Origin: Acetobacteraceae bacterium
GTDB lineage: Bacteria; Pseudomonadota; Alphaproteobacteria; Acetobacterales; Acetobacteraceae
Reading direction: 5' to 3'
Assembly (NCBI GenBank): GCA_027306955.1
Contig: DAHUXX010000109.1
Span: 1-21,301, forward strand
DNA length: 21,301 nucleotides
Part shown: positions 1 through 8,127 of the stretch, one piece after another
Numbering within the stretch: position 1 is the stretch's first letter
Layout of the letters: every line of letters begins with the position of its first letter
The notes under the pieces: generated by a model
What the model was told of the DNA's origin: nothing
Databases searched by the model: none
The model's input: only the letters and a program-made list of their open reading frames with translations
Program-made: the position numbers and the translations under genes

Positions 1-930
1 CACCAACATTACGAGGCGCTGATCGCGCGCGCGGCGGCGATCCCGCCCGTTTCCTGCGCGGTGGCGCATCCCTGCGATGCGCCCTCGCTTGGCGCCGCGC
101 TGGAGGCGGCGCGCGAGGGGCTGATCGCGCCCATCCTGGTGGGACCTGTCGCGCGCATCCGCCGCGTGGCGGAGGAAGTGGGGCTCGATCTCACCGGGCA
201 TCCGATCGAGGACACGCCGCACAGCCATGCCAGCGCCGACCGCGCCGTGGCGCTGGTGCGCGAGGGCCGCGCGCAGATGCTGATGAAGGGCTCGCTGCAC
301 ACCGACGAGCTCATGGGTGCCGTGGTGGCGCACGACACGGGGCTGCGTACTGGGCGGCGCATCAGCCACGTCTTCATCATGGACGTGCCGCGCTACCGCG
401 AGCCGCTGTTCATCACCGACGCCGCGATCAACATCGCACCCGATCTCGAAACGAAAGCCGACATCGCGCGCAACGTCATCGATCTGCATCGCGGCCTCGG
501 CCTCGGCCCACCGCGCGTGGCCATCCTTTCCGCGGTGGAGACCGTGACGCAGAAGATCCCGAGCACAATCTACGCCGCGTCGCTGTGCAAGATGGCGGAG
601 CGGCGGCAGATCGTGGGCGGGCTGCTCGACGGGCCGCTGGCGCTCGACAACGCGATCGACCCCGAGGCGGCGCGCATTAAGGGCATCGAGTCCGAGGTCG
701 CGGGGCGCGCGCAGATGCTGCTGGTGCCGGACCTCGAGGCGGGCAACATGCTTGCCAAAAACCTGACATTCCTGAGCGGTGCTGATGCCGCGGGGATCGT
801 GATGGGCGCGCGGGTGCCGATCATCCTGACCAGCCGTGCCGACAGCCGGCGCACGCGGCTTGCGTCCTGCGCGGTCGCCGTTCTCTATGCGCAACATCTG
901 GCGCAGGCGGGCACGGAGGCGGCGGCATGA
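1..930 (+). CDS. Phosphate acetyl/butyryltransferase, 5' end outside window
   Basis: The frame is already open at base 1 (HQHYEALIARAAAIPPV...), so the true start lies upstream and about 309 C-terminal residues are visible. A GTG at base 61 is in frame but would cut into the conserved N-terminal part of the domain. The visible part matches the PTA_PTB domain: HPCDAPSLGAALEAAREGLI near the start, the LMKGSLHTDELMGAVV segment, and a C-terminal VPIILTSRADS..R..SC signature. The enzyme moves an acyl group between CoA and phosphate in the cytoplasm. Homologues in Alphaproteobacteria are often fused to an N-terminal MaoC-like enoyl-CoA hydratase domain; whether that applies here cannot be seen. The stop overlaps the acetate kinase start by ATGA, so the two are translationally coupled and would act in sequence: acyl-CoA to acyl-phosphate to acid plus ATP, or the reverse. 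Confidence 0.9.
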   Translation, partial: HQHYEALIARAAAIPPVSCAVAHPCDAPSLGAALEAAREGLIAPILVGPVARIRRVAEEVGLDLTGHPIEDTPHSHASADRAVALVREGRAQMLMKGSLHTDELMGAVVAHDTGLRTGRRISHVFIMDVPRYREPLFITDAAINIAPDLETKADIARNVIDLHRGLGLGPPRVAILSAVETVTQKIPSTIYAASLCKMAERRQIVGGLLDGPLALDNAIDPEAARIKGIESEVAGRAQMLLVPDLEAGNMLAKNLTFLSGADAAGIVMGARVPIILTSRADSRRTRLASCAVAVLYAQHLAQAGTEAAA

Positions 931-2090
931 ACGGCCTGCTGCTCGTCATCAACGCGGGTAGCTCCAGCCTCAAGTTCGAAACCTTCGACGTTGCGGACGG
1001 TACGCCGCGGCGGGTGCTCGGCGGAGAAATCGAACGGCTGGCGAGCACCAAGCCGCATTTCATGGCCCGCGGCGCCTCGGGGCCGCTCGAGGATCGTTTG
1101 CTCGGCATAGGCGACGATCCGCTCGCTTCGTTGCTCGCCTGGCTCGGAGAGCATGGCGGCGGCACGCCGTGCGCCGTCGGGCACCGCGTGGTGCATGGTG
1201 GCGTTCACCGCACCGGTCCCGCCTTGGTGGACGACGCGCTGCTTGTGGAACTCGACGCACTGTCGCCGCTGGCGCCGTTGCACCAGCCGCACAATCTCGA
1301 TCCGATCCGCCGCCTGCGTGCGCAAGCGCCGGATCTGCCGCAGGTCGCGTGTTTCGACACCTCCTTCCATCGCGGCCATCCCGAGGTGGCGGACCGGTTC
1401 GCGCTGCCCGAGGCGCTCTTTGTCCAGGGCGTGCGGCGCTACGGGTTCCACGGACTGTCCTACGCATGGATCGCGCGGCGCTTCGCCGAGGTGGCGCCGG
1501 GCCTCGCCGCCGGGCGCGTCATCGCGGCGCATCTCGGCGCCGGTTGTTCCGCCTGCGCTATGATCGGCGGACGCAGCGTGGACAGCACCATGGGCTTCAC
1601 CGCGCTCGAGGGGCTGGTGATGGGCACACGCCCTGGCGAACTCGATGCGGGCGTCGTGCTCTATCTGATGCAGCAGGGAATGGACGCCTCTGCCATCGAG
1701 CACCTGCTGTATCACGAGAGCGGGCTCAAGGGCCTTTCCGGCATCTCTGGCGATGTGCGCGACCTGCTCGCCGACGGCGGTCCGCGAGCGCGGCTCGCGC
1801 TCGATGTCTTCGTCTATCGCGCCGCCGGTGCCTTCGCCACGCTTGCCGCGGCGATGGGGGGCGTGGACGCGGTGATCTTCACCGCGGGGATCGGAGAAAA
1901 CGCGGCCGAGATCCGCGCCGCCATCGCCGCGCGCTGTGCCTGGTTCGGGCTCGCGGTGGACCCGGTGCGCAACGCCGCGAACGGCCCGCTGATCTCGGCC
2001 GCGGGCAGCAGGGTCGCCGCCTATGTCATCCCGACCGACGAGGAGGCGACCATCGCGCGCGAGACGCTTTCGGTGCTCGCCTCGCGCTGA
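927..2090 (+). CDS. ackA: Acetate kinase
   Basis: This 387-residue protein is close to the usual length of about 400. It interconverts acetyl-phosphate and ADP with acetate and ATP in the cytoplasm. Family motifs appear in order: VINAGSSSLKF at the N-terminus, VGHRVVHGG, FDTSFH, RYGFHGLSY (catalytic His region), HLGAGCSACAM, the STMGFTALEGLVMGTRPG block with the catalytic Arg, and IFTAGIGEN near the C-terminus. The usual HLGNG is HLGAG here, a change in the phosphate-binding loop that I do not regard as inactivating. The start ATG overlaps the stop of the upstream phosphotransacylase by four bases, so this is the second gene of a pta-ackA type operon. Butyrate or propionate kinase activity cannot be excluded from sequence, but the motif set is that of AckA. 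Confidence 0.95.
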   Translation: MNGLLLVINAGSSSLKFETFDVADGTPRRVLGGEIERLASTKPHFMARGASGPLEDRLLGIGDDPLASLLAWLGEHGGGTPCAVGHRVVHGGVHRTGPALVDDALLVELDALSPLAPLHQPHNLDPIRRLRAQAPDLPQVACFDTSFHRGHPEVADRFALPEALFVQGVRRYGFHGLSYAWIARRFAEVAPGLAAGRVIAAHLGAGCSACAMIGGRSVDSTMGFTALEGLVMGTRPGELDAGVVLYLMQQGMDASAIEHLLYHESGLKGLSGISGDVRDLLADGGPRARLALDVFVYRAAGAFATLAAAMGGVDAVIFTAGIGENAAEIRAAIAARCAWFGLAVDPVRNAANGPLISAAGSRVAAYVIPTDEEATIARETLSVLASR

Positions 2091-2172
2091 GTCCCACTCG
2101 GCCGCCTGGCGGTGCTCCCGGAGGGCGAGGCCCCGGGTGGGCAGGGCTGCTCCAGGCGCATAGGTTACCTTG

Positions 2173-2200
2173 CTGACAATATCATAACGCTGCTTATTAT
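2173..2200 (+). promoter_or_regulatory. Sigma70-type promoter of the marR-emrAB operon
   Basis: A -35 hexamer CTGACA (2173-2178, 5/6 match) is separated by 16 bases from a -10 TATTAT (2195-2200, 5/6 match). It lies in a sharply AT-rich patch within otherwise very GC-rich DNA. A start site about 7 bases past the -10 falls at about 2207-2208, which is on the ATG of the MarR gene, so the mRNA may be leaderless. Confidence 0.6.
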
Positions 2201-2202
2201 AT
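2179..2202. promoter_or_regulatory. Inverted repeat, probable MarR operator
   Basis: The arms ATATCATAA (2179-2187) and TTATTATAT (2194-2202) are inverted repeats matching at 8 of 9 positions across a 6-base spacer. The repeat covers the promoter spacer and the whole -10 hexamer and ends five bases before the MarR start codon. This is a typical position for an autorepressing MarR dimer. Binding by the adjacent MarR is inference. Confidence 0.6.
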
Positions 2203-2207
2203 GGCCC

Positions 2208-2654
2208 ATGCCTGACGACCTGCTGTTTCTGCTGCACGACCTGGCGCGGCACTCGCGCATGGACGCGGACCGGCGCGCGGCCGCCCAGGGCCTCACGCTC
2301 GCCCAATGGAAACTCTTGATCCATCTCGAGCGGCAGGCCGGGCTGTCGCAGAAGGAGCTCGCCGAGATCCTGGAAGTGGAGCCGATCACCATCGCGCGGC
2401 TGATTGACCGGCTGGAGGCGCATGGCCTGGTGGAGCGGCGCGACGATCCCTCGGACCGGCGCATCTGGCGCCTGCACCTGACCGGGGAAGCCGCCCCGGT
2501 GCTCAAAGCGCTCGCGCATGAGCGCGCGGCAATGCTGGAGGTCATCACCAAGGGCCTCTCGCGCGCCGAGATCGCCGCCGTCGAGGCAGCGATGGGGCGG
2601 ATGAAGGAAAACGTGATCGCCGGCCTGCGCGCCCGCGAGGTGGAGGCCGCCTGA
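2208..2654 (+). CDS. MarR-family transcriptional regulator of an efflux operon
   Basis: This 148-residue winged-helix protein has an N-terminal dimerisation helix, then ...LTLAQWKLLIHLERQAGLSQ, the recognition region KELAEILEVEPITIARLIDRLE and a wing with RRDDPSDRRIWRLHLT, followed by C-terminal dimer helices. The ATG at 2208 was chosen because it gives normal MarR length. The frame is open further upstream, but that would read through the promoter. There is no Shine-Dalgarno sequence before this ATG, which fits a leaderless transcript. The TGA overlaps the next ATG (TGATG), so it is coupled to the HlyD and MFS genes. By analogy with EmrR/MprA it probably represses its own operon and is released by hydrophobic or phenolic compounds; the ligand is unknown. 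Confidence 0.9.
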   Translation: MPDDLLFLLHDLARHSRMDADRRAAAQGLTLAQWKLLIHLERQAGLSQKELAEILEVEPITIARLIDRLEAHGLVERRDDPSDRRIWRLHLTGEAAPVLKALAHERAAMLEVITKGLSRAEIAAVEAAMGRMKENVIAGLRAREVEAA

Positions 2655-3745
2655 TGTCGCAAGCAACCGTGAGCGCGCGCGTCGGCAACGCCGAACCGAG
2701 TACCACGCAGCGCAGCCGGCCCCGGCTGCTGCGCCTGGTGCTGATGGTGGGCGGCGTCGCCCTCGTGCTGATCGCCGCCGTGACCGTCTGGCTGGAGAGC
2801 GGGCGCTGGGTCTCGATCAGCGATTCCTACGTGCGCGCCGGCAAGCTGCTGGTCGCGACCGACGTCTCCGGAACCGTCAAGACCATCGACGTGACCGAGG
2901 GCGAGCACGTGACCAAGGGCCAGGTGCTGTTCCGGCTCGACCCGCTGCCCTTCCGCATCGCGCTCGATCAGGCCCGCGCCAATCTTGCGGCCGCCCGGAT
3001 CAATGCCAAGGCGCAGCAGCGTACTTATCAGCGCATGCTGCAGGACGCAGCGGCGATGGCGGCCAACGTTGCCTCCGACCGCATCGCCTTCGGGCGGGCC
3101 GCGCGGCTCGTCGGCAACAGCGTCGTCTCCCGCGCCGAGTACGACACGGCGCGCTACAAGCTCGCGGCCGACACCGCGACGCTTGGCTCGCTCCAGGATC
3201 AGGCGCAGGTGCAGCTGATCAAGATCGGCGGCAAGCCCGATCTGCCGGTCGACCAGCTGCCCGCCGTTGCCGCGGCACTTGCGTCGGTTGCCGAGGCGCT
3301 GCGCCAGTACAACGACACCATCGTGCGCGCACCGTTCGCGGGGATCGTGACGCAGGTCTCCAACCTGCAGCCCGGCACCTACCTGCCGGCCGCGACCGCG
3401 GCGTTCGGCCTCGTCTCCGACACCAATATCTGGGTCGAGGCCAACCCGAAGGAGACGGCGCTGACCTGGGTGAAGCCCGGCGACAAGGTGCGCGTCACGG
3501 TGGGCACCTACCCCGGCCGTGTGTGGAAGGGCGTCGTGCAGAGTATCGCGCCCGCCTCCGGCGCCGAGTTCTCCGTGCTGCCGGCGCAGAACGCCTCCGG
3601 CAACTGGGTGAAGGTGGTGCAGCGCATCCCGCTGCGCATCCAACTTGACCCGACGAACGGCGCGCCGCCGCTGCGCGCCGGCATGAGCGCCACCACCAAC
3701 ATCGACACGCGCCATGTGCGCACGTTCTCTGAACTCCTGCCCTAA
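2654..3745 (+). CDS. HlyD/EmrA-family membrane-fusion protein of an efflux pump
   Basis: This 363-residue protein has one N-terminal transmembrane anchor at about residues 27-47 (LVLMVGGVALVLIAAVTVW). A biotinyl-lipoyl-like half motif follows (VATDVSGTVKTIDVTEGEHVTKGQVLFRLDP split by structure), then an alpha-helical hairpin rich in Ala, Gln and Arg (about residues 98-215). The second lipoyl half (VRAPFAGIVTQVSNLQPGTYL) and a beta-barrel ending with RAGMSATTNIDT complete it. It would sit in the inner membrane with its body in the periplasm and link the MFS pump to an outer-membrane channel. No TolC-like gene is in the window. It overlaps the MarR stop by one base and is 18 bases before the transporter gene. 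EmrA of E. coli is the nearest well-known relative; the exported substrate is not evident. Confidence 0.92.
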   Translation: MSQATVSARVGNAEPSTTQRSRPRLLRLVLMVGGVALVLIAAVTVWLESGRWVSISDSYVRAGKLLVATDVSGTVKTIDVTEGEHVTKGQVLFRLDPLPFRIALDQARANLAAARINAKAQQRTYQRMLQDAAAMAANVASDRIAFGRAARLVGNSVVSRAEYDTARYKLAADTATLGSLQDQAQVQLIKIGGKPDLPVDQLPAVAAALASVAEALRQYNDTIVRAPFAGIVTQVSNLQPGTYLPAATAAFGLVSDTNIWVEANPKETALTWVKPGDKVRVTVGTYPGRVWKGVVQSIAPASGAEFSVLPAQNASGNWVKVVQRIPLRIQLDPTNGAPPLRAGMSATTNIDTRHVRTFSELLP

Positions 3746-3763
3746 TAGCAGCGCGGCCGCGCC

Positions 3764-5377
3764 ATGAATCCGCACTCGACGCCGCACCGCGGGCTTATCA
3801 CCGTCTGCCTGATGGCGGCGACGCTGATGCAGGCATTGGATTCCACGATCGCCAATGTGGCGCTGCCCTACATGCAGGGCTCGCTCGCGGCCACCACGGA
3901 CCAGGTCACGTGGGTGCTCACCTCCTACGTCGTCGCCGCGGCGATCATGACCGCGCCGGTGGGCTGGATGGCGATGCGCTTCGGCCGCAAGCAGCTCTTC
4001 GTCACCTGCCTCATCGGGTTCACCGTGGCCTCGATGGCCTGCGGTGCCGCGCAGTCACTGACCCAGATCGTCGCGTTCCGGCTGATCCAGGGCATGTTCG
4101 GCGCGGCGCTGGTGCCGCTGTCGCAGGCGACCATGCTCGACATTTATCCCGTCGAGCAACGCGGCCAGGCGATGGCGATCTGGGGCATGGGCGTCATGGT
4201 CGGCCCCATCCTCGGCCCCACGCTCGGCGGTTATCTGACCGAGCATTTCACTTGGCGCTGGGTGTTCTACGTCAATCTGCCGTTCGGTATCCTGGCGGTC
4301 ATAGGCCTTCTGGTGTTCATGCCGCGCCCCGAGCCCAACGCCGGCATGCGCTTCGACTGGACGGGATTCCTCGCACTCGCGCTGGGTGTCGGTGCGCTGC
4401 AGATGATGCTCGACCGCGGCCAGACCAAGGACTGGTTCAGCTCGCACGAAATCGTGATCGAGGCGCTGCTCGCGGGCATCGGGCTGTACCTCTTCCTGGT
4501 GCACATCCTTACCGCGAAGAAGCCGTTCATTCCGCCGGGAATCTTCCGCAACGGCAATTTCTCGTCGTCATCCGGCCTGATGTTCTCGACCGGGGTGGTG
4601 CTGCTCGCCTCCTCGGCGCTGCTTGCACCCTACCTGCAGACGCTCGCGGGTTATCCGGTGGAAACTGCCGGACTGGTCATGGCGCCGCGCGGTATCGGCA
4701 CCATGATCGCGATGACGCTGGTGGGGCGCCTGACATCGAAGATGGACCCACGCAAACTGATGGCGTTTGGCATCCTCGTGCTGAGCTGGTCCTTCTGGCG
4801 CATGTCAACCTGGACCCCCGATGTCGGACAGAGCGAGATCATCTTCACCATCGTGATCCAGGGCTTCGCGATGGGCTTCGTCTTCGTGCCGGTGCAGGTG
4901 GTGGCCTTCGCGACGCTCGATCCGAAGCTGCGCGGCGACGGCACGGCGCTGCTCAGCCTGTTCCGCAACATCGGCTCGGCGATCGGTGTTTCCGTCACCG
5001 AGCTGGTCCTGGCACGCAACCAGCAGATCGTGCATTCCTCGCTCGCGGCCCTGATCACGCCGTTCAATCGCATCCTCAGCGCGGGGCCGGGTGCCGCGAT
5101 GGCGCCGATCAAGCCGCTGGGCTCGGCGCTCGCGTTCCCGCCGCTCGGCCTGCCCACGACCGTCACCACCCCCTATGGCGCGGCGGTGTCGCCCAACAAC
5201 CCGCTCGGCGCGGCGGTTCTCGACCAGATGATCAACTTCCAGGCCAGCGTCATCGGGTATATTGATGACTACCGGCTGATGGTCTGGACCTCGCTGCCAG
5301 CGATCCTGCTGCTGTTCCTGATGCGCCGCCCTGGCTTCACCAGTGCGAAGCCTCCCGCGCACGAGGTGATGGAATGA
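3764..5377 (+). CDS. DHA2-family MFS multidrug efflux transporter (EmrB-like)
   Basis: This 537-residue inner-membrane protein has the hydrophobic pattern of a 14-helix proton antiporter. Motifs seen are the helix-1 LDSTIANVALP motif, the loop 2-3 motif GWMAMRFGRKQLF (motif A) and the antiporter motif GPILGPTLGGYL in helix 5. NLPFGILA and a late YIDDYRLMVW before the last helix are also typical of EmrB. It would export lipophilic compounds using the proton gradient together with the EmrA-like protein encoded just upstream. The periplasmic loop between helices 13 and 14 (about residues 440-486) is rich in Pro, Gly and Ala and looks longer than in EmrB. The gene ends the operon and is followed after 31 bases by a convergent permease gene. 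Confidence 0.93.
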   Translation: MNPHSTPHRGLITVCLMAATLMQALDSTIANVALPYMQGSLAATTDQVTWVLTSYVVAAAIMTAPVGWMAMRFGRKQLFVTCLIGFTVASMACGAAQSLTQIVAFRLIQGMFGAALVPLSQATMLDIYPVEQRGQAMAIWGMGVMVGPILGPTLGGYLTEHFTWRWVFYVNLPFGILAVIGLLVFMPRPEPNAGMRFDWTGFLALALGVGALQMMLDRGQTKDWFSSHEIVIEALLAGIGLYLFLVHILTAKKPFIPPGIFRNGNFSSSSGLMFSTGVVLLASSALLAPYLQTLAGYPVETAGLVMAPRGIGTMIAMTLVGRLTSKMDPRKLMAFGILVLSWSFWRMSTWTPDVGQSEIIFTIVIQGFAMGFVFVPVQVVAFATLDPKLRGDGTALLSLFRNIGSAIGVSVTELVLARNQQIVHSSLAALITPFNRILSAGPGAAMAPIKPLGSALAFPPLGLPTTVTTPYGAAVSPNNPLGAAVLDQMINFQASVIGYIDDYRLMVWTSLPAILLLFLMRRPGFTSAKPPAHEVME

Positions 5378-5408
5378 TCGCGGCGAGGTCCGCGGCACGC
5401 GGCGCGCC

Positions 5409-6239
5409 CTAACCGGGAACGTCGGTGCTGCCCTTGCTCCAGGCAAGCAGGCGCCGCTCGCACAGGTCCATCAGCGACGTCAGCGCCATGACCATGACGG
5501 CAACGACGAGGATGAGCGCCATCACGCCAGCAACGTCGAAGCGCCCGCTGTAGCTCTGCACCAGGAGGCCGAGTCCGCTTTGCGCCGCGATCATCTCGCC
5601 GATGACCGCGCCCGCGCTGCAGTAGATCAGCGACAGGCGCAGCCCCGCGAAGACGCCAGGCAGCGCCCACGGCAGGCGCACGTGCCAGAACAGACGCGCC
5701 TGCGACGCACCGAACAGGCGTGACATCAGCAGCAGATCGCGGTCGACGTTCTTGAGCCCACCGAGCGTGCTGAGGAGGATGATGAAGTAGCCCAGCGAGA
5801 AGGCGAGCACGGCCTTCGACATGATGCCGATGCCGAACCAGAGGATGAACAGCGGGCCGAGGGCGATCCGGGGCATGCTGTTGAACGCGGTGAGAAAAGG
5901 GGAGAGGGTCCGGTTGAGCCACTCGCTGCGGTCGAGCACGATCGCGGATGCGACGCCGAAGATCACCGAGGCGACGAATGAGAGCAGGATCTCGAGCAGC
6001 GTGGTCGCGAGGTTGGGCAGCAACTTGCCGCCGACAATCAGGTGCAGCAGCGATCGTGCGACGCCGACCGGGGTCGCGATGAAGGCCGGATTGGCGAGGC
6101 CCAGCGCAACGGCGCCCTGCCACGCCACCAGGAAGGCCAACAGGAACACGATGCGCGCGCCCAGGACCGAGCGCGACCGCGAGCCGTTTGTGCCGGCCGC
6201 GGCGCCGAGACCGGCCTCCGAGCGAACCATGTCGGTCAT
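5409..6239 (-). CDS. ABC transporter permease, SsuC/TauC type
   Basis: This 276-residue integral membrane protein has about six transmembrane segments (first at about residues 29-48). A cytoplasmic EAA-type loop, MSRLFGASQARLFWHVRLP, contacts the ATPase. It belongs to the binding-protein-dependent permeases of the nitrate/sulfonate/taurine importer group (BPD_transp_1). The ATG at 6239 overlaps the stop of the upstream ATPase gene by four bases (ATGA), which supports this start; a second Met three codons later is an alternative. It is the last gene of the SMP-30, binding protein, ATPase, permease operon. The substrate cannot be read from the sequence: relatives move sulfonates, nitrate, pyrimidine precursors or aromatic acids. 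Confidence 0.92.
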   Translation of the reverse strand: MTDMVRSEAGLGAAAGTNGSRSRSVLGARIVFLLAFLVAWQGAVALGLANPAFIATPVGVARSLLHLIVGGKLLPNLATTLLEILLSFVASVIFGVASAIVLDRSEWLNRTLSPFLTAFNSMPRIALGPLFILWFGIGIMSKAVLAFSLGYFIILLSTLGGLKNVDRDLLLMSRLFGASQARLFWHVRLPWALPGVFAGLRLSLIYCSAGAVIGEMIAAQSGLGLLVQSYSGRFDVAGVMALILVVAVMVMALTSLMDLCERRLLAWSKGSTDVPG

Positions 6240-7036
6240 GCCGTGCTCGCCCGCAGTGCCGTCCAGGCGAGGCGGTAGAGGTCGTGATAACGCTCATCCG
6301 CTTGCAGCGCCTCGGCGGAACGCGGCCGCGGCAGATCGACGTGGATCTGCTCGACGACGCCCGCCCCCCGCCTCGACATGACGAGGACCCTGTCGGACAG
6401 CGTGATCGCCTCGCCGATGTCGTGCGTCACGAACACCACCGTGGCGTGGCTGCTTTCCCACAGGCTGAGCAACTGGTCGTGCAGAAGCAGCTTGGTCTGC
6501 GAGTCGAGCGCGCTGAACGGCTCGTCCATCAGGTAGAGGCTGCGCTCGACCGCGAAGGCGCGCGCCAGGGAAGCGCGCTGGCGCATGCCCTGGGAGAGCC
6601 TGGACGGGAAGAAATCGGCGACATCGCGCAAGCCGACCCGCTCGAGATACACGCGGGCGCGCCGCTCGCGCTCGGCGCGGCCGACGCCCGACAGTTCCAT
6701 CCCGTAGGCGACATTGCTCAATACCGTGCGCCAAGGCAGCAGCGCGTCGCGCGCGAGGATGTAGCAGATGTCGGACCGCCCAGCGGCCGGCGGGCGATCG
6801 CGGATCATGACGGTTCCTTCCGCCGCCGGTACCAGCCCGGCAATGACGTTCAGCAGCGTCGTCTTGCCGCAGCCGCTGGCCCCGATCAGCGCGATGAACT
6901 CGCCGCTCGCCACGTCCAGATCAACACCGGTGAGAACATGGCGGGACGTGCCGAAGTGGACACGCACCCCGCGGACGCGGATGTCCGGTGCCTCAACCGT
7001 CCAGCCGGGCGTGCCCACGGTTGCTTCGGATGTCAT
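6236..7036 (-). CDS. ABC transporter ATP-binding protein, SsuB/TauB type
   Basis: This 266-residue cytoplasmic ATPase powers the importer. Visible motifs are Walker A GASGCGKTT (about residues 52-60), an altered signature LSQGMRQR (Gln for the usual Gly), Walker B LYLMDEPFSALD and the switch His in VFVTHDIGEA. The Q-loop region reads YILARDALLPW where TauB/SsuB have FQ.E.LLPW, so the conserved Gln is Ala. I recall this ARDALLPW form from one subfamily of these importers, so it is probably a subfamily trait rather than damage. The gene lies 12 bases after the binding-protein gene and overlaps the permease start. The substrate is unknown. Confidence 0.93.
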   Translation of the reverse strand: MTSEATVGTPGWTVEAPDIRVRGVRVHFGTSRHVLTGVDLDVASGEFIALIGASGCGKTTLLNVIAGLVPAAEGTVMIRDRPPAAGRSDICYILARDALLPWRTVLSNVAYGMELSGVGRAERERRARVYLERVGLRDVADFFPSRLSQGMRQRASLARAFAVERSLYLMDEPFSALDSQTKLLLHDQLLSLWESSHATVVFVTHDIGEAITLSDRVLVMSRRGAGVVEQIHVDLPRPRSAEALQADERYHDLYRLAWTALRASTA

Positions 7037-7048
7037 GCGGCTCCTGGC

Positions 7049-8107
7049 CTAGCGCGAGCAGGCAAAATGCTCCGCCCCGGTCCTGATGACCACCGCCGAT
7101 CTCTTTCCTGGCGCATGCAGCTGTCCCTGCGAGTACAGCAGCTGTGACCAGGTGTCGATCGTGTGCCTGGTGATCTTGAGCCCGAACGTGGGGATCAGGC
7201 GCTGCACCATGGTCTTGTATTCCGCGGGCGTGAGGGCCGGTACCTTGGCATAATGCTGCATGATCGAAACCACCGCACCGAGATTGGCCGGATTTCGGTA
7301 CCAGCAATACGAATCCTCCATCGCCTTTACGAAGCGCGCAACCACTTCAGGGTGATTCCTGATCGTGCTGGTCGAGGCCCACCAGCCGTTGTACCCGAGA
7401 TCGTGGAACGCGGCCGGCCCCTGGTTCTCGGCGAGGTTCACGACCACTGTACCCTCGTGCTTGGCCTCGACGATCGAGGGTAGCGGTTCGATGCTGAGAT
7501 AGGTGTCGACGATACCGCGCTGCAGCGCGGGAAACGCGGTGTTGGGCAGACCGACGGCGACGTAGGTCACGGAATTGGCCTTGTAGCCGGCATCCGTCAG
7601 CAGCTTCTCATCCATGTATTGCAGCGAGACGCCAAGCGCGAGCACGCCCCATTTCTTTCCGACGAGATCCTTGATGACACCGGGATAGCCTTGCGCGAGA
7701 TGCGGCAGCGGCATTCCCTTGCGCGCGATCAGGGCAAACGGAACCTTCACGGTCGACCCGATCACGCCGCGTATCGGCAACCCATGCTCGACGGCCACGA
7801 GCAGGTTATCCCAGGAGTTGTTGACGAACGTCACGCTGTCGCTGGCGACGGCGGAGGTCATCGCGGGGCCGGTGCTGATGGGGACGAGGCGGACCGCCAG
7901 CCCGTCATGCTCGAAGATCTTGCGGTCGTGGGCGATCAGCACCGGCAACGAAATTAGGGCGCCGGGATAGTATCCGACACTTGCCTTGAGGAGCGGCTGC
8001 GCGTGGACGGCGCCGGGCAGGCCGAGCACGGCTGCCGACGAGGCAAGCCCGAGAGCCATCGCGATCGCCGCGACGCGATGGCGTATCCCCTTTGTTGCTG
8101 TGCGCAT
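7049..8107 (-). CDS. ABC transporter substrate-binding protein, NMT1/SsuA-like
   Basis: This 352-residue periplasmic binding protein begins MRTATKGIRHRVAAIAMALG with an N-terminal signal peptide; cleavage probably follows AVHA at residue 36. The mature part starts with VGYYPGALISLPVLIAHDRKIFEHDGLAV, the characteristic opening of NMT1/THI5-like and SsuA-like proteins. Later segments such as GYNGWWASTSTIRNHPEVVARFVKAM fit the second lobe of the fold. The ATG at 8107 is preceded by a strong ribosome binding site (GGAGGAG, five bases upstream), so the longer upstream open frame is not used. It lies 58 bases after the SMP-30-like gene. Members bind small organic anions or heterocycles; the ligand here is not recognisable. 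Confidence 0.92.
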   Translation of the reverse strand: MRTATKGIRHRVAAIAMALGLASSAAVLGLPGAVHAQPLLKASVGYYPGALISLPVLIAHDRKIFEHDGLAVRLVPISTGPAMTSAVASDSVTFVNNSWDNLLVAVEHGLPIRGVIGSTVKVPFALIARKGMPLPHLAQGYPGVIKDLVGKKWGVLALGVSLQYMDEKLLTDAGYKANSVTYVAVGLPNTAFPALQRGIVDTYLSIEPLPSIVEAKHEGTVVVNLAENQGPAAFHDLGYNGWWASTSTIRNHPEVVARFVKAMEDSYCWYRNPANLGAVVSIMQHYAKVPALTPAEYKTMVQRLIPTFGLKITRHTIDTWSQLLYSQGQLHAPGKRSAVVIRTGAEHFACSR

Positions 8108-8127
8108 TTTCTCCTCCCTCTCATCTC

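Noticed and set aside
2110..2150. Possible terminator hairpin after ackA (CCCGG/CCGGG pairing)
   Set aside because: The stem is only five pairs with a ten-base loop and no T-run follows, so it is not distinguishable from chance in this GC-rich DNA.
885..2666. Long open frame on the minus strand opposite ackA and the MarR gene
   Set aside because: It is antisense to a clearly recognisable kinase, has His/Arg/Ala-rich shadow composition with no family motif, and is expected from high-GC codon bias.
2165..3787. Long minus-strand open frame opposite the efflux operon
   Set aside because: It mirrors the HlyD and MarR coding sequence, shows no domain, and would cover the promoter region.
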